Positions 11,525 through 27,429 of a stretch of DNA of 64,000 nucleotides are shown piece by piece. A program made the position numbers and the translations under genes. The notes beneath the pieces were generated by a model that was not told the origin of the DNA, did not search any database, and worked only from the letters and a program-made list of their open reading frames with translations. The stretch is from Paramoeba atlantica (Eukaryota; Discosea), in assembly GCA_977017575.1 (NCBI GenBank), contig CDRNVI010000144.1:62001-126000 (forward strand), in the 5' to 3' direction. Each line of letters starts with the position of its first letter. Position 1 is the first letter of the stretch.

Positions 11525-13068
11525 GTGACTGTTATCCACTTTTGTGAGAAAAACCTTACTGGAATTTTTCAATTATCTATTATTCAAATCTAATAGGCTT
11601 AGTACCAACCCACTAAGCAGTCTCAATTGGCCAGGTGGGCACTCTTTGCCACCAATTTTCCCTCTGAGAGTAGAAAACCAGCTTTAAAATTGCAGGAGGG
11701 TAGTGTGGGAGTTTCACCCACTAAAAAACTCACTATCTCCAAGTAGATAACCCTTTTTAGACTCCATTACCCCATCTAAAAAGGTGTGCTTGGGCAGTAC
11801 CCGCCCTGCCATACCATTTCTAGCTTTGGCCCACCTGAAATAAATATACTCCCATAAGAAATCCTCTCATTGGCACAAAGATGATTTAAATCTTAGTTAA
11901 AACACCTTCTTCATCTTACATTTTACTCTTTTCATCATTGTGAAGAATAATAAAAGAGGGTAAATCTTTTGTCACATTTGCTTATTCTTAATGATCATAA
12001 AGAGGAAAAACCTCCACCCAAAATTTAGAAGGAGGTTTTTTCAACTCACCAAATCTTTACATAGCACACATCTTTATCAGAGTTTATTGCTCATTATTCC
12101 TTTTTTTGGTTGAATGTTCTTTTTGAAAAGAAGAATTTATCTTTTTAGTGAAAACCTTTAATAATATTTTGAAAAGGAGTATAAAGGGATGCAGAAAAAG
12201 ATGTCTTTCATTTAATAAAAAAAATCAATCCTTTATTTATTGAAAGAAAATAAAGACCAGTCTAATAAGATAATATGAATTCTTTAAAGATCTAAAATAT
12301 TTGTTTTATTCATTGATTTCCATTCTTTTCTGATGAAATAAAACAATTTTGAAATATCCAACAAATCAACTTTGGAATTACACTGAGAAGAATAACTAAT
12401 AAACTTCTTACAAAATAAAGGGTAAAGATTTCTCTTTATGGTTGTCTCTTAAATTATCAGGAGTTATTTTAGAGACACTCTTGAGCATCCTTCTTATTTC
12501 AAGAGCAGAATTGATTAACCTGGAGTTAATCATCAACATAAGATGGTTGAATTAACATTTAGTGCACTAGAAAAAACTCTAGATTCATTTCTAGGCCCAC
12601 GAAGAGGGAGATAATTCAAGGAGCTTTCAAGGAAAAAACCTTTCCCAAAAAAGGAAATTCAGACACAGAGAAGATCCACAGTATCAGGTTTCCCCATCCA
12701 GATTCCACCCTAGAGTCAGAATGACCCAATTCTCTCCTTTTAGTGTGCTCAACTCGAATCCAGCGTTGAGCTTCTTGTTTAACTTTAGAGAGAAGCCCTT
12801 GAATATCATTTCGATATTCATTCCATCTTGAGCACTCAAATATCATATGATATGGAGTTTCAACCTTTCCAGTACTATTGTTGCACATTGGACAAGTTGT
12901 TGTTTTAAACCTCTCTTCAATAAGCCTACAATCAGCCAATCTTTTAGCTGTCCAGTAGCAACCTATTCTCAGTCTAACTAAGCAAACAGCATCCAGTGAG
13001 ATTTCAGGTTGAGAAATGCAGATTTTGTACCATTCACGACTGGACAGCATATTCCATTTATTGTAGTG
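11492..13068 (-). mobile_element. LINE 3' fragment (LINE-A), 5'-truncated
   Basis: A minus-strand non-LTR retrotransposon tail. The T run at 11492-11523 is its poly(A) tail, preceded in element sense by AGTCACC. An open frame at 12616-13050 (144 codons) has the C-terminal zinc-ribbon typical of LINE reverse transcriptases (CPMC, then a HxxF-x-C block: ETPYHMIFECSRWNEY). About 1.1 kb of 3' UTR follows. The polymerase core is absent, so it is a 5'-truncated copy. Its 5' edge sits exactly on the poly-T of another tail at 13069, suggesting insertion into an A/T run. Confidence 0.7.
12616..13050 (-). CDS. LINE reverse-transcriptase C-terminal fragment (zf-RVT-like)
   Basis: 144 codons. The core is C-x2-C (CPMCNNSTGKVETPYHM) followed by FECSRWNEYR, the cysteine/histidine layout found downstream of the polymerase domain in L1- and Tad-like LINEs. 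The N-terminal methionine is internal to the original ORF2, because the truncation point lies just upstream. The end, after a Trp/Phe-rich stretch, is a true stop. It has no polymerase activity by itself. Its role in a whole element would be RNA/DNA binding during target-primed reverse transcription (family knowledge). Confidence 0.65.
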   Translation of the reverse strand: MLSSREWYKICISQPEISLDAVCLVRLRIGCYWTAKRLADCRLIEERFKTTTCPMCNNSTGKVETPYHMIFECSRWNEYRNDIQGLLSKVKQEAQRWIRVEHTKRRELGHSDSRVESGWGNLILWIFSVSEFPFLGKVFSLKAP

Positions 13069-13152
13069 AATTTTTTTTTTTTTTTTTTTTTTTTTGGTGA
13101 CTGCTGGGACTTTATCAGTTCACAAAGAAGGAAAAAACCTTACCAGAATCTT
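13069..13152 (-). mobile_element. Second LINE/SINE tail ending AGTCACC-poly(A)
   Basis: A T run (13069-13095) followed by GGTGACTGCTGGG and, 35 nt later, a GGTAAGG-type block read on minus. The LINE-A tail at 11492 has the same GGTGACT next to its T run and the same TTTTTC/GTAAGG element, so these are tails of related elements. Only about 60 bp of element sequence is left here. It ends at the rDNA direct repeat. Confidence 0.5.
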
Positions 13153-13244
13153 ACTATTTTTTTTTCCAAAAAAAAAGACTATTTTTTTCTTCTCCCTCCC
13201 AATTAGGAAAAAAGAAAAAAACATCTTCAAAAAGAATTCAAAGT
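13153..13244. repeat. rDNA-flanking direct repeat, left copy
   Basis: About 92 bp nearly identical, in the same orientation, to 24756-24849 (common core AATTGGGAAAAAAG/AATTAGGAAAAAAG and CATCTTC[A/G]AAAAGAATTC). The right copy begins two bases outside the 5' end of 18S, so this sequence is the immediate 18S 5' external spacer. Its presence 0.5 kb beyond the 28S 3' end marks where the next rDNA unit would begin. Confidence 0.8.
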
Positions 13245-13385
13245 GTTAAAGGAAAATAAAAGATAAAAAGACAACAGAAAAGGAGAGAATGAAATGGAGA
13301 AAGAGAGGTGATCAAAAGGACATCAAAGTGAATTCCAGAATTAGAGGAGAAAGAGAGAGAAATTATGAGTACCACTTGAAAAAAA

Positions 13386-13450
13386 TTGTACTACCTAGGA
13401 ATTGAACCCAGTGTGTCTGCTTGGAAGGTGGACAGGTTGCCATGAGACGA
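13386..13450 (-). pseudogene. tRNA-like relic (Gly TCC-type loop)
   Basis: On minus a good T arm is visible (CTGGG TTCAATT CCTAG) with a loop CTTCCAA upstream that would give anticodon TCC. The anticodon stem has mismatches and no D arm or matching 5' acceptor can be found. It lies in the spacer downstream of 28S. Weak call; it may be the head of a degraded SINE. Confidence 0.25.
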
Positions 13451-13511
13451 GACGAAGAGGGGCAGAGAAGGAACAAGTGGAAAAAAAAAACCAAAAAAGG
13501 AAAAAGGGAGA

Positions 13512-13588
13512 GAATACAAATATAGAAAAACAACAAATAAAGATAGTCGGATATAATCAACCCTCAAGTAAAATTTATTGAAAAAATG
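13512..13588. repeat. Spacer block shared with the 28S insertion
   Basis: About 75 bp (core CTCAAGTAAAATTTATT) match 14939-15011 inside the 28S insertion at roughly 80% identity, same orientation. Either the insertion carries a copy of the 28S downstream spacer or the spacer holds a remnant of another insertion copy. Confidence 0.6.
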
Positions 13589-13711
13589 AGAGGGGAAGAA
13601 GAGAGGGATGAGGGAGGGATGAGCGGAGTAAATATATCTGTTACCTCAAGTTAAAAATAAGTTAAAAAAGAAAAAATAATAAAAAATAGTTATTATTTTT
13701 TAAAATAAAAA

Positions 13712-14276
13712 ACCAAATCGCTCGAACTAAAAGAGCTTAATCTCAGAGGATCGTAACAACAAGGTTACTCAACCTCTTACAATTCCTCGTTCGTATTTAA
13801 GTCGTCTACAAAGGATTTGTATTTTCCTGAATTATTTTGGAATTCTTTTCCAGGGTTCGTAGGATAAAAAAGCGATGACTCGAGCTTCTAAACCTGGCAA
13901 CCCCACACCACTATTCTAAAATTGAATAGAGTTTTTAAGGTATTGGATACTAAAAGGTAAAACACCAACATTTAATTAACCCCGAAAGATTAATAAATAG
14001 AAAGTATTCTATGCTATGCATCTTCTAGTATCTATTGTTACTCATGTAAAATAACAGGAAAACGAAATAAATTTCAAAGTTGTAAAGGAGTGTCATCGTT
14101 TAATTAGCAAGGATTCTGGCTTAGAGGCGTTCAGCCGTAATCCGACAGATGGTAGCTTCGCAGCACTGTTTGATCAAACAACTGCATTTACCAATTATCT
14201 GAACGAACGGTTCCTCTCGTACTGAGTTCGATTACTATCACGAAAACAAAAAGAATGTAGTCAATTCATCAGTAGA

Positions 14277-14324
<48 letters not shown>

Positions 14325-14366
14325 ATTAGTGGGTGAACAATCCAACACTTGGCGAATTCTGCTTCG

Positions 14367-14404
<38 letters not shown>

Positions 14405-14417
14405 AACGTCGCTTCGA
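13712..14417 (-). rRNA. 28S rRNA, 3' part
   Basis: The reverse strand gives the conserved 3' LSU end (TTGTAGACGACTTAAATACG, CCTTGTTGTTACGATCC, GAGATTAAGCTC), and upstream the block CCTATTAGTGGGTGAACAATCC (as + strand) with GATCCTTCGATGTCGGCTC. The 5' side stops at CGACGTTGCTTTTTGATCC, where the 4.2-kb insertion begins. The end near 13712 is placed by homology and could shift by several bases. Confidence 0.93.
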
Positions 14418-14938
14418 TGCTTTTTTTTCTTCTTTTTTTTGAAACAAACTTTATTTAATTAGTAGTTTTTAATCTAAACCATTTGAATTATATTAAATTA
14501 TATTTGTTTTTAACCTTTTAATAAGAAATAAAGTTTTAAACTTCAATTTAGTTTAGTTATTCTTTATATTGAACTTTAGAACTTCTACAAGTTTAGGATA
14601 AAGGATGTATATCAAAAAAAAAAATAATTCAAAGTTCTTTTCAAGGAAATTTATTCTCAACTTTTTAGCAAATAGAGTTGAAATGTAATTTGTTTTGATT
14701 TTCACACTTTTTTAAAAGTTCTTCATTTCAATCAAATTACTTTATAATACTAAAAAATTTTTTTATAATATTAAAAAAACTAAAATTTGAACTTATACCC
14801 TTAAGGTTAAACATAATTAAATTTACAACTAAACTATAAGCATTAATTTATAAAAAAATAAAAGATTAAATTTTATAAATTATATTTTTTATTGATTTAA
14901 CAAAAATAGTTAAATTATTAGCAAAGTATAATTAAAAA

Positions 14939-15011
14939 AATACAAATATTGAAAAATAATAAATAAAAATAATAAAATATACTCAATCCTCAAGTAAAAT
15001 TTATTAATGAG
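14939..15011. repeat. Copy of 28S downstream spacer inside the insertion
   Basis: Partner of 13512-13588, sharing AATACAAATAT, a run of AATAAA-type repeats and TCAAGTAAAATTTATT. It lies just before the 18-bp array. Confidence 0.6.
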
Positions 15012-15950
15012 TAACATTTCTTAAAAAATGAATACTTTTTAAAAGATTAATACTTCTCAAAAGATTAACACTTCTCAAAAGATTAATACTTTTCAAAGTT
15101 AATACTTCTCAAAAGGTTAACACTTCTTAAAAGGTTAATACTTCTCAAAAAGTTAACATTTCTCAAAAGGTTAACACTTTTCAAAAGGTTAACACTTCTC
15201 AAAAGGTTAACACTTTTCAAAAGGTTAACACTTTTCAAAAGGTTAACACTTTTGAAAAGGTTAACACTTCTCAAAAGGTTAACACTTCTCAAAAGGTTAA
15301 CACTTCTCAAAAGGTTAACACTTTTCAAAAGGTTAACACTTTTCAAAAAGTTAATACTTTTCAAAAGGTTAACACTTTTCAAAAGGTTAACACTTTTCAA
15401 AAGGTTAACACTTTTCAAAAGGTTAACATTTTTCAAAAAGTTAACACTTCTTAAAAGGTTAACACTTCTCAAAAGGTTAACACTTCTTAAAAGGTTAACA
15501 CTTTTCAAAAGATTAACACTTTTCAAAAAGTTAACACTTCTCAAAAAGTTAACACTTTTCAAAAGGTTAACACTTCTTAAAAGGTTAACACTTTTCAAAA
15601 GGTTAACACTTCTTAAAAAGTTAACACTTCTCAAAAGATTAACACTTTTCAAAAGATTAACACTTTTCAAAAAGTTAACACTTTTCAAAAGGTTAACACT
15701 TTTCAAAAGGTTAACACTTTTCAAAAGGTTAACACTTTTCAAAAGGTTAACACTTTTCAAAAAGTTAACACTTCTTAAAAGGTTAACACTTCTCAAAAAG
15801 TTAATACTTCTCAAAAGGTTAACACTTTTCAAAAGATTAACACTTCTTAAAAAGTTAATACTTTTTAAATGGTTAATATTTCTTAAAAAATTAATACTTT
15901 TTAAAAAATAAATATTTCTTAAAAAATTAATACTTTTTAATCAATTAACA
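15012..15950. repeat. 18-bp tandem array, about 48 copies
   Basis: Head-to-tail units of GGTTAACACTTYTYAAAA. The central units are nearly identical, and units at both margins drift to AT (GGTTAATATTTCTTAAAA and similar), the usual look of an array expanded in its middle. Because the period is divisible by 3, long open frames appear on both strands; these are not genes. There are no spacers, so it is not a CRISPR. Each unit contains GTTAAC, a palindrome, which might be a protein-binding site. Confidence 0.95.
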
Positions 15951-16141
15951 TTTTTAATTTTTTTTTAAGATATTTTTTTTGAGAAAGAAAAAGAAATTTT
16001 TGTAAAAACCATATAAGGAAATGTATAAATAAAGAAATTTTATTTATACAAATAAAGAATTTTATTTCAAAAAATTGGGTCTATTTTCAAAATTTTTAAT
16101 TTTTGGTTTATTTTTTGGTTTCCACTTTTCTAAATTGAAAA

Positions 16142-18499
<2,358 letters not shown>

Positions 18500-18632
18500 A
18501 GTAGGAGTTTTAAGTGAATCTTTATTTTTGTTTTGTAATCCTTTGGTTGATTGAAATAAAGAATGTTTTTTTTTCATTTTGTTTAGTATATATTTTCTTT
18601 CTTTTTATTTTTATTTTTTTTTAAATCTTCGA

Positions 18633-21966
<3,334 letters not shown>

Positions 21967-22280
21967 CAATCAAAAAAGAAAGAATAAACTAAAAAAGGAG
22001 AATAAAAAATTGAATTTGAAAACACATTTTATTTCAATTTTGAAAAAAAGAAAAATAATAAATAAAGATATTTATTATTTTTTACTATTTTTTCAAAAAA
22101 AAAAATAGAATTGAATTTGAAATTCGATTAATTTTTTCTTTTTTTTAGTATCTTTTTACTTTTTCAAGATTTGGTATTATTTTTAAGAAAGTATTTCATT
22201 TTCAATAAAAAGAAAATAGTTTCTCAATAGAATCTCTTTAAAAAATATTAAAATAATTTTAAAAAAATAAAGAATAAAAT
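21967..22280 (-). other. ITS2
   Basis: AT-rich spacer of about 314 nt between 5.8S and 28S; boundaries set by the neighbouring genes. Low complexity A/T with no other feature. Confidence 0.85.
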
Positions 22281-22435
22281 GACATTCAAATAAATATACT
22301 CTTAGGATAAAACCTAAAAGTGCAATATGCGTTCAAAGATTTGATGATTCACTGAGTTCTGCAATTCACATTACGTATCGCATTTTGCTGCGTTCTTCAT
22401 CGTTACGAGAACCAAGATATCCATTGTTAAAAGTT
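22281..22435 (-). rRNA. 5.8S rRNA
   Basis: About 155 nt. The minus strand holds AACTTTTAACAATGGATATC, CGATGAAGAACGCAGC, AATGTGAATTGCAGAAC and GAACGCATATTGCAC, the universal 5.8S blocks. The wording is close to fungal and other opisthokont 5.8S. The 3' end near TATTTGAATGTCATT is placed by pairing with 28S. Confidence 0.95.
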
Positions 22436-22646
22436 GTTTTTTATTTTTGTTGTTTTGTTTTATTTTCATTTTAATTTTTATCAAATGAATGAAATTTTGA
22501 ACATTTTTTGATACAAATAAAATATCAAAAAAAAGTTTAAATAACAATAAAAACATGTTAAAATACATTTTAAAAAGTTTAAACACATTTTCACTTTTTC
22601 AAAATAAGTTTTTGAAAAGAAAAGAAGATTAATAAAGAAATAATAT
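22436..22646 (-). other. ITS1
   Basis: About 211 nt of A/T-rich spacer between 18S and 5.8S. No tRNA or other gene inside. Confidence 0.85.
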
Positions 22647-23413
22647 TAATGATCCATCCGCAGGTTCACCTACGGATACCTTGTTATGACTTTTGCTTCT
22701 TTTAGTTGGCAAGGTTTACTCAAATTCTCAAAAACAAACTTATTAACCGAAATCAATAAGTAACTGCTTCTAATCCTAAGATTTCACCGGACCAACCATC
22801 AGTAGCAGCGATGGGCGGTGTGTACAAAGGGCAGGGACGTAATCAGCACAAGCTGTTGACTTGTGCTTACTAGGAATTCCTCGTTCACGATAAATAATTG
22901 CAAGTATTGATCCCCAGCATGATACAATTTCAAAAGTTTACCCAAAAATGCTAACCTTGTAAAAGATCAGTGTGACTTTTCAGCCAAGGCCTTTTGTACT
23001 TGTTGATTGTATCAGTGTAGCACGTGTGCAGCCCAGAACATCTAAAGGGCATCACAGACCTGTTATTGCCTCAAACTTCCCTTGGTTAAACACCAAGTGT
23101 CCCTTTAAGAAGTTTAAAAGAATAAATCTTTTTTAATATCAATAAAAACGAGTTTTCTTAGCAAACAAATTAAGCGTTAACAAAATCCATTTAACTAAAA
23201 ACCCTCATAAATGTTATTATTAATACAACTAATTAGTAGGCTGAGGTCTCGTTCGTTATCGGAATTAACCAGACAAATCACTCCACCAACTAAGAATGGC
23301 CATGCACCACCACCCACAGAATCAAGAAAGAGCTCTCAATCTGTCAATCCTAACTGTGTCTGGACCTGGTAAGTTTTCCCGTGTTGAGTCAAATTAAGCC
23401 GCAGGCTCCACTT

Positions 23414-23455
<42 letters not shown>

Positions 23456-24754
23456 TGACCATACTCCCCCCAGAACCCAAAAACTTACTGATTTCTTGTA
23501 AAAAGGTACTGGAGGAGTCATCTTTATTCAAAATAAAACGTCTTCCAACCCCTGGTCGGCATCGTTTATGGTTAAGACTACGACGGTATCTGATTGTCTT
23601 CGATCCCCTAACTTTTGTTTTTGATTAATGAAAACATCTTTGACAAATGCTTTTGCAGAAGTTAGTCTTTCATAAATCCAAGAATTTCACCTCTGACAAT
23701 TAAATACTAATGCCCCCAACTATCCCTTTTAATCATTACATTAGTTCTAAAAAACCAATAAAATAGATCCAATGTCTTGTTCCATTATCCCATGCTAATA
23801 GTATTCATTGCAACATTTTTATTATTTTGCTTGCTTTGAACACTCTAATTTACTCAAAGTAAATGAATTAGAATTCTATTTATCAGTTTTATTAATAAGC
23901 AGAACACAAACTCCAAAGAGAATTTATATCCACAATCTTACTAATAAAGGTCCAATAAACACTGACTCTCCCGAAAGAAAATCAAATTATCACCCAATTA
24001 AGTGCAATAATGAATATCTAATAAAATATTTAGAGAATATAATTTAATAAAACACATATGAAAAACCATATGGATTAAACTATAAAACTCTTAAATCCAA
24101 CTACGAGCTTTTTAACTGCAACAACTTTAATATATGCTATTGGAGCTGGAATTACCGCGGCTGCTGGCACCAGACTTGTCCTCCAATTGTTACTTGTTAA
24201 GGGGTTTAGATTGTACTCATTCCAATTACCAAATCAAAATAATGAATTGGTATTGTTATTTTTTGTCACTACCTCCCCGTGTTGGGATTGGGTAATTTGC
24301 GCGCCTGCTGCCTTCCTTGGAAGTAGTAGCCGTTTCTCAGGCTCCTTCTCCGGAATCAAACCCTGATTCTCCGTTACCTGTTACCACCATGGTAGTCCTC
24401 TATACTACCATCGAAAGTTGATAGGGCAGAAATTTGAATGAACTATCATCAGCACAAAAGGCCATACGATTCGTAAAGTTATCATGATTCACCATAATGT
24501 TAACCAACCCCAAAGGATTGCATTGGTTTTTGTATCTAATAAATACATCCCTTCTCTCAAAGGAGTTAGGATTTTATGCATGTATTAGCTCTAGATTTAC
24601 CACGGTTATCCAAGTAGTAAAATAAAGGACCATCAAATAAATTATAACTGATTTAATGAGCCATTTGCAGTTTCACAGTACAAGTGTTTATACTTAGACA
24701 TGCATGGCTTAGTCTTTAAGACAAGCATATGACTACTGGCAGAATCAACCAGAT
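22647..24754 (-). rRNA. 18S rRNA
   Basis: The minus strand begins TATCTGGTTGATTCTGCCAG and ends GGTGAACCTGCGGATGGATC-ATTA, with GTGCCAGCAGCCGCGGTAAT and other universal blocks in order. Length is about 2.1 kb against the usual 1.8 kb. The excess is mainly an AT-rich V4 expansion (about 23740-24100), too smooth and too flanked by helix sequence to be a clear intron. The 3' end is exact; the 5' end could shift by 2-3 nt. Confidence 0.97.
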
Positions 24755-24755
24755 A

Positions 24756-24849
24756 ACTATTTTTTTTTCCAAAAAAAAAAAGACTATTTTTTTCTTCTCC
24801 CCCCCAATTGGGAAAAAAGAAAAAAACATCTTCGAAAAGAATTCAAAGT
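24756..24849. repeat. rDNA-flanking direct repeat, right copy (18S 5' spacer)
   Basis: Starts two bases outside the 18S 5' end and matches 13153-13244 over its whole length with only a few differences. As the sequence next upstream of 18S in transcription sense it belongs to the 5' external spacer. Confidence 0.8.
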
Positions 24850-26162
24850 ATTTCATTAATTTTTTGTTATCAAAAAAATAAGTTTTTTGTTTTTTGTTAG
24901 AATTCAATTTTCCAACAAAGAAATCCTCTTTGCAATTTCTCATTGAACCTCTTCATGAAATAGTTTGAAACAAACAAATGTATTCTGTTTCCAAGTTTTC
25001 AAAAGAGAGAGAAATAAACTGAAAGAAAAAGATAATTCATTTTATTTTTTTTTTATTTCCAGAAAAGGAAAAGAAAAAAAAGAAAAGAAGAAAAATGATT
25101 TTCTTATTCAGAAATTGAAGTTGGTTGTTTTTTCTGTCTTTTTAATCAACAAAAAAATCACCTTTCACAAATTCAATTTTGTTTTGTTTCAAAATTTGAA
25201 ACAGACAAAATAAAAAATAACTCCCACATTTTTTTTGAATTTTATTGTCTGAAGTTACAAAAACTCCAAGCAAAAATGTCACAAAAATGTCCGAGATATT
25301 TTTCAATGAAAAGAGATCCAAACAAAACTGAGATTGACCTTTTAAACTCAATTCAAATCTGTTTTTACTCTCTTTTCTTAATATAGACATTACAAAAAGT
25401 CACGATTGAATAGGACTATGTTTTCCTTCCATTTATAATAAGAGAGAGCATTTATCATGTATGTAACCCCTTTGAGAAGAAAGAGCAGCTTTTTTGGCCC
25501 AGAAAAGCTAATTTTGGAGTTCCAAAAAAGTGGACCAATCAAATAATGCCACGTCATTTCTTTACTTACCCCTTTTTTCCCCCAAATTCTTATTTTATTC
25601 TTCTTTGTTCTTTTTTTTGAACAACCCTTTTTTTGTTCTTTCACCTCTCAACTCATGAGTTTGCTTTTCCCTTTTCCTTTCTCTTTGTATCAAAAAAGAA
25701 TTTCCACAAAAAGTTCAAAGGAAATCACAAACCCCCACACACACCACACTCCACACACCACACACACTATGAAAAACAAAAAAAAATTGAGAATGAAATC
25801 AAGAATTTAATTTGAAAAAGAGAACAAAACACTTTTTTATTTATTCAACATAACAAGTGAGCTTTGTGAAATTTGTTTTTGTGTTGTGTGGTGGGGCCAA
25901 GAGGGGGGGGGGGTAGTAGAGAAACACTCTTTTATCCACACCCAAACCCACAACAACATCAAATTGAGGGTCCATCATTTTAAGAAAAAGAAAGGAAGAA
26001 AAAAGAAGGAAGAAAAAAGATGAAAGAAAGAAAAAGGAAAAAAAAAAAAAAGAGGAAAAAAAAAAGTTTCATCTGGCAACACAAAAGAGAGAACAAAGCA
26101 AGCTGTGTGTATTGTGTGGTTATATGTAATCTGTATATTTCCACATAACTCATCACTCCTTT
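24850..26162. other. Region upstream of the rDNA unit; no gene seen
   Basis: A/T-rich and poly-pyrimidine/purine scraps, a CACACACCACA microsatellite (25730-25770), a G10 run near 25905. A Pol I promoter is expected somewhere upstream of 24849, but its sequence is not conserved between lineages and I cannot point to it. Confidence 0.4.
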
Positions 26163-26226
26163 GAAAAATGTTCCAAAGAGGCTGCAACATTTGTTTCTGT
26201 GAACAAATATTAAAGCCTTTTTAGTT
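26163..26226 (+). repeat. GAGGCTGCAA hairpin repeat, copy 1
   Basis: About 64 bp. Common pattern of three copies: GAAAAAT, then CCAAAGAGGCTGCAACATTT, GTTTNTGTGAACAAATATT, then CTTTTTAG. AATATTTGTT-type arms can pair (TTTGTTT...AACAAA). The other copies are at 27369-27429 and 37290-37348, all on +. Confidence 0.75.
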
Positions 26227-26394
26227 TTTTTTCAATATATCCATTGCAAATTTACCACCCCAACCCCCCCAAACCAAAATAAACCTTGCCCCTCTCCTAT
26301 TTTATTCCATCCCTACCTTGTCAACACAACCCCACCCCCTCCAATATTTAACCACCCCCACAATTATCCATATTATCCAACAGGGTTGATCCAA

Positions 26395-27040
26395 AGAAAA
26401 ACAGAAGAAAAAAAGAAGAAAAAAAGAAAAAAGAAAAGAAAAGCAAAAAAAGAAAAAAGAAAAGAAAAAAAAGAAAAAAAGAAAAGAAAAAAACTTTTGA
26501 AAGAGTAAATCGACAAGAAGGTAGTTTGACATAATTAGGTTTTAAAAAAAGAGAGAAAAGAAAAGAAAAAAGAAGAAAAAAGAAAAAAAAAGAAGAGAAA
26601 AAACCTTTGAAAGAGCAAATTGACAAGAAGTGGTTCAACTCAGACCAAGTTTAAAAAGAGAAAGAAAAAAGAGAGAAGAGAAAAAGAGAGAGAAAAAGAG
26701 AGAGAAAAAGAAAAACATTTCAAAGAGCAAAAGAAGGTAGCCCCCCCACATCAGGTTAAAAAAGAAAAAGGAAAAGGAAAGGAAAAAGAAAAAGGAAAAA
26801 GAAAAAGGAAAAGAAAAAGAAAAAGAAAGGAAAAAGAGAGAGAGAAAGAGAGAAAAACCTTTGAGCAACAAAGAAGCAGTTCAGTTCAGACCAAGTTCAA
26901 AAAAAATCAAAAAAAAAGAGAAGAGAAAAAGAGAGAGAAAAAAGAAGAGAGAAAAAACCTTTGAAAAGAAAAAAAAGAAAAAGAAGAGAAAAAACCTTTG
27001 GAAAGAAAAAAAGAAAAAAAAAAGAAAAAAAAAAGAAAAA
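26395..27040. repeat. Polypurine tract with internal 100-bp periodic repeats
   Basis: Almost pure A/G on +. Short islands such as ACCTTTGAAAGAGCAAAT and CAGACCAAGTT recur at about 26490, 26603, 26720, 26850 and 26955, so the tract grew by duplication of a unit carrying a unique island. No gene; Lys/Glu/Arg frames here are compositional. Confidence 0.7.
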
Positions 27041-27045
27041 AAAAC

Positions 27046-27118
27046 AGCCCCTGGCGGGGCTCGAACCCGCGGCCACTAGATTAAGAGTCTAGCGCTCTAC
27101 CGACTGAGCTACGGAGGC
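27046..27118 (-). tRNA. tRNA-Lys (CTT)
   Basis: A 73-nt cloverleaf on minus: acceptor GCCTCCG with CAGGGGC (one C-A mismatch, one T-G pair), D arm GCTCAGTCGGTAGAGC, anticodon loop CTCTTAA in stem TAGA/TCTA, and T stem GCGGG/CCCGC around TTCGAGC. Anticodon CTT decodes Lys. A long T run follows in transcription sense. The D and T arms match the eukaryotic consensus closely. Confidence 0.93.
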
Positions 27119-27368
27119 AATTTGATAAAAATCGAAAAAAAAAATGGGTTTAAAAAGGATTGGGGGAGATTCAAGACCACCACGAAAACCTCCCCACCCT
27201 TTCTTCAAGTCACCAACCAAATTGAAAAACAATTGTGGAAATTCTGTATTTTGGCAATATGTCCCCCACCCTCCCCAACAAAATTGGTGCTACTGTGGCT
27301 AATTTACCCATCACAAAGTATTTATGGAGGTGGTGTGCGAGTCAAAACCCAATCTTCATGTCCATTCT

Positions 27369-27429
27369 GGAAAATTCCCAAAGAGGCTGCAACATTTGTT
27401 TATGTGAACAAATATTATAACCTTTTTAG
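27369..27429 (+). repeat. GAGGCTGCAA hairpin repeat, copy 2
   Basis: Shares CCAAAGAGGCTGCAACATTT, a GAACAAATATTATAACC block and CTTTTTAGT with copy 1 at 26163, differing by few bases over about 60. Confidence 0.75.

Noticed and set aside
15083-15911. Long open frames on both strands (KSVNLLKSVNLL and LTLFKRLTLFK repeats)
   Set aside because: They follow from an 18-bp tandem unit, whose length is divisible by 3, and no start, intron or unique flank supports coding.
15012-15950. CRISPR-like array
   Set aside because: The 18-bp units are contiguous with no spacers, and the DNA is a nuclear rDNA insertion.
23740-24100. Intron in 18S
   Set aside because: The extra sequence falls in the variable V4 region and grades into flanking helices with no sharp conserved break, so expansion is simpler.
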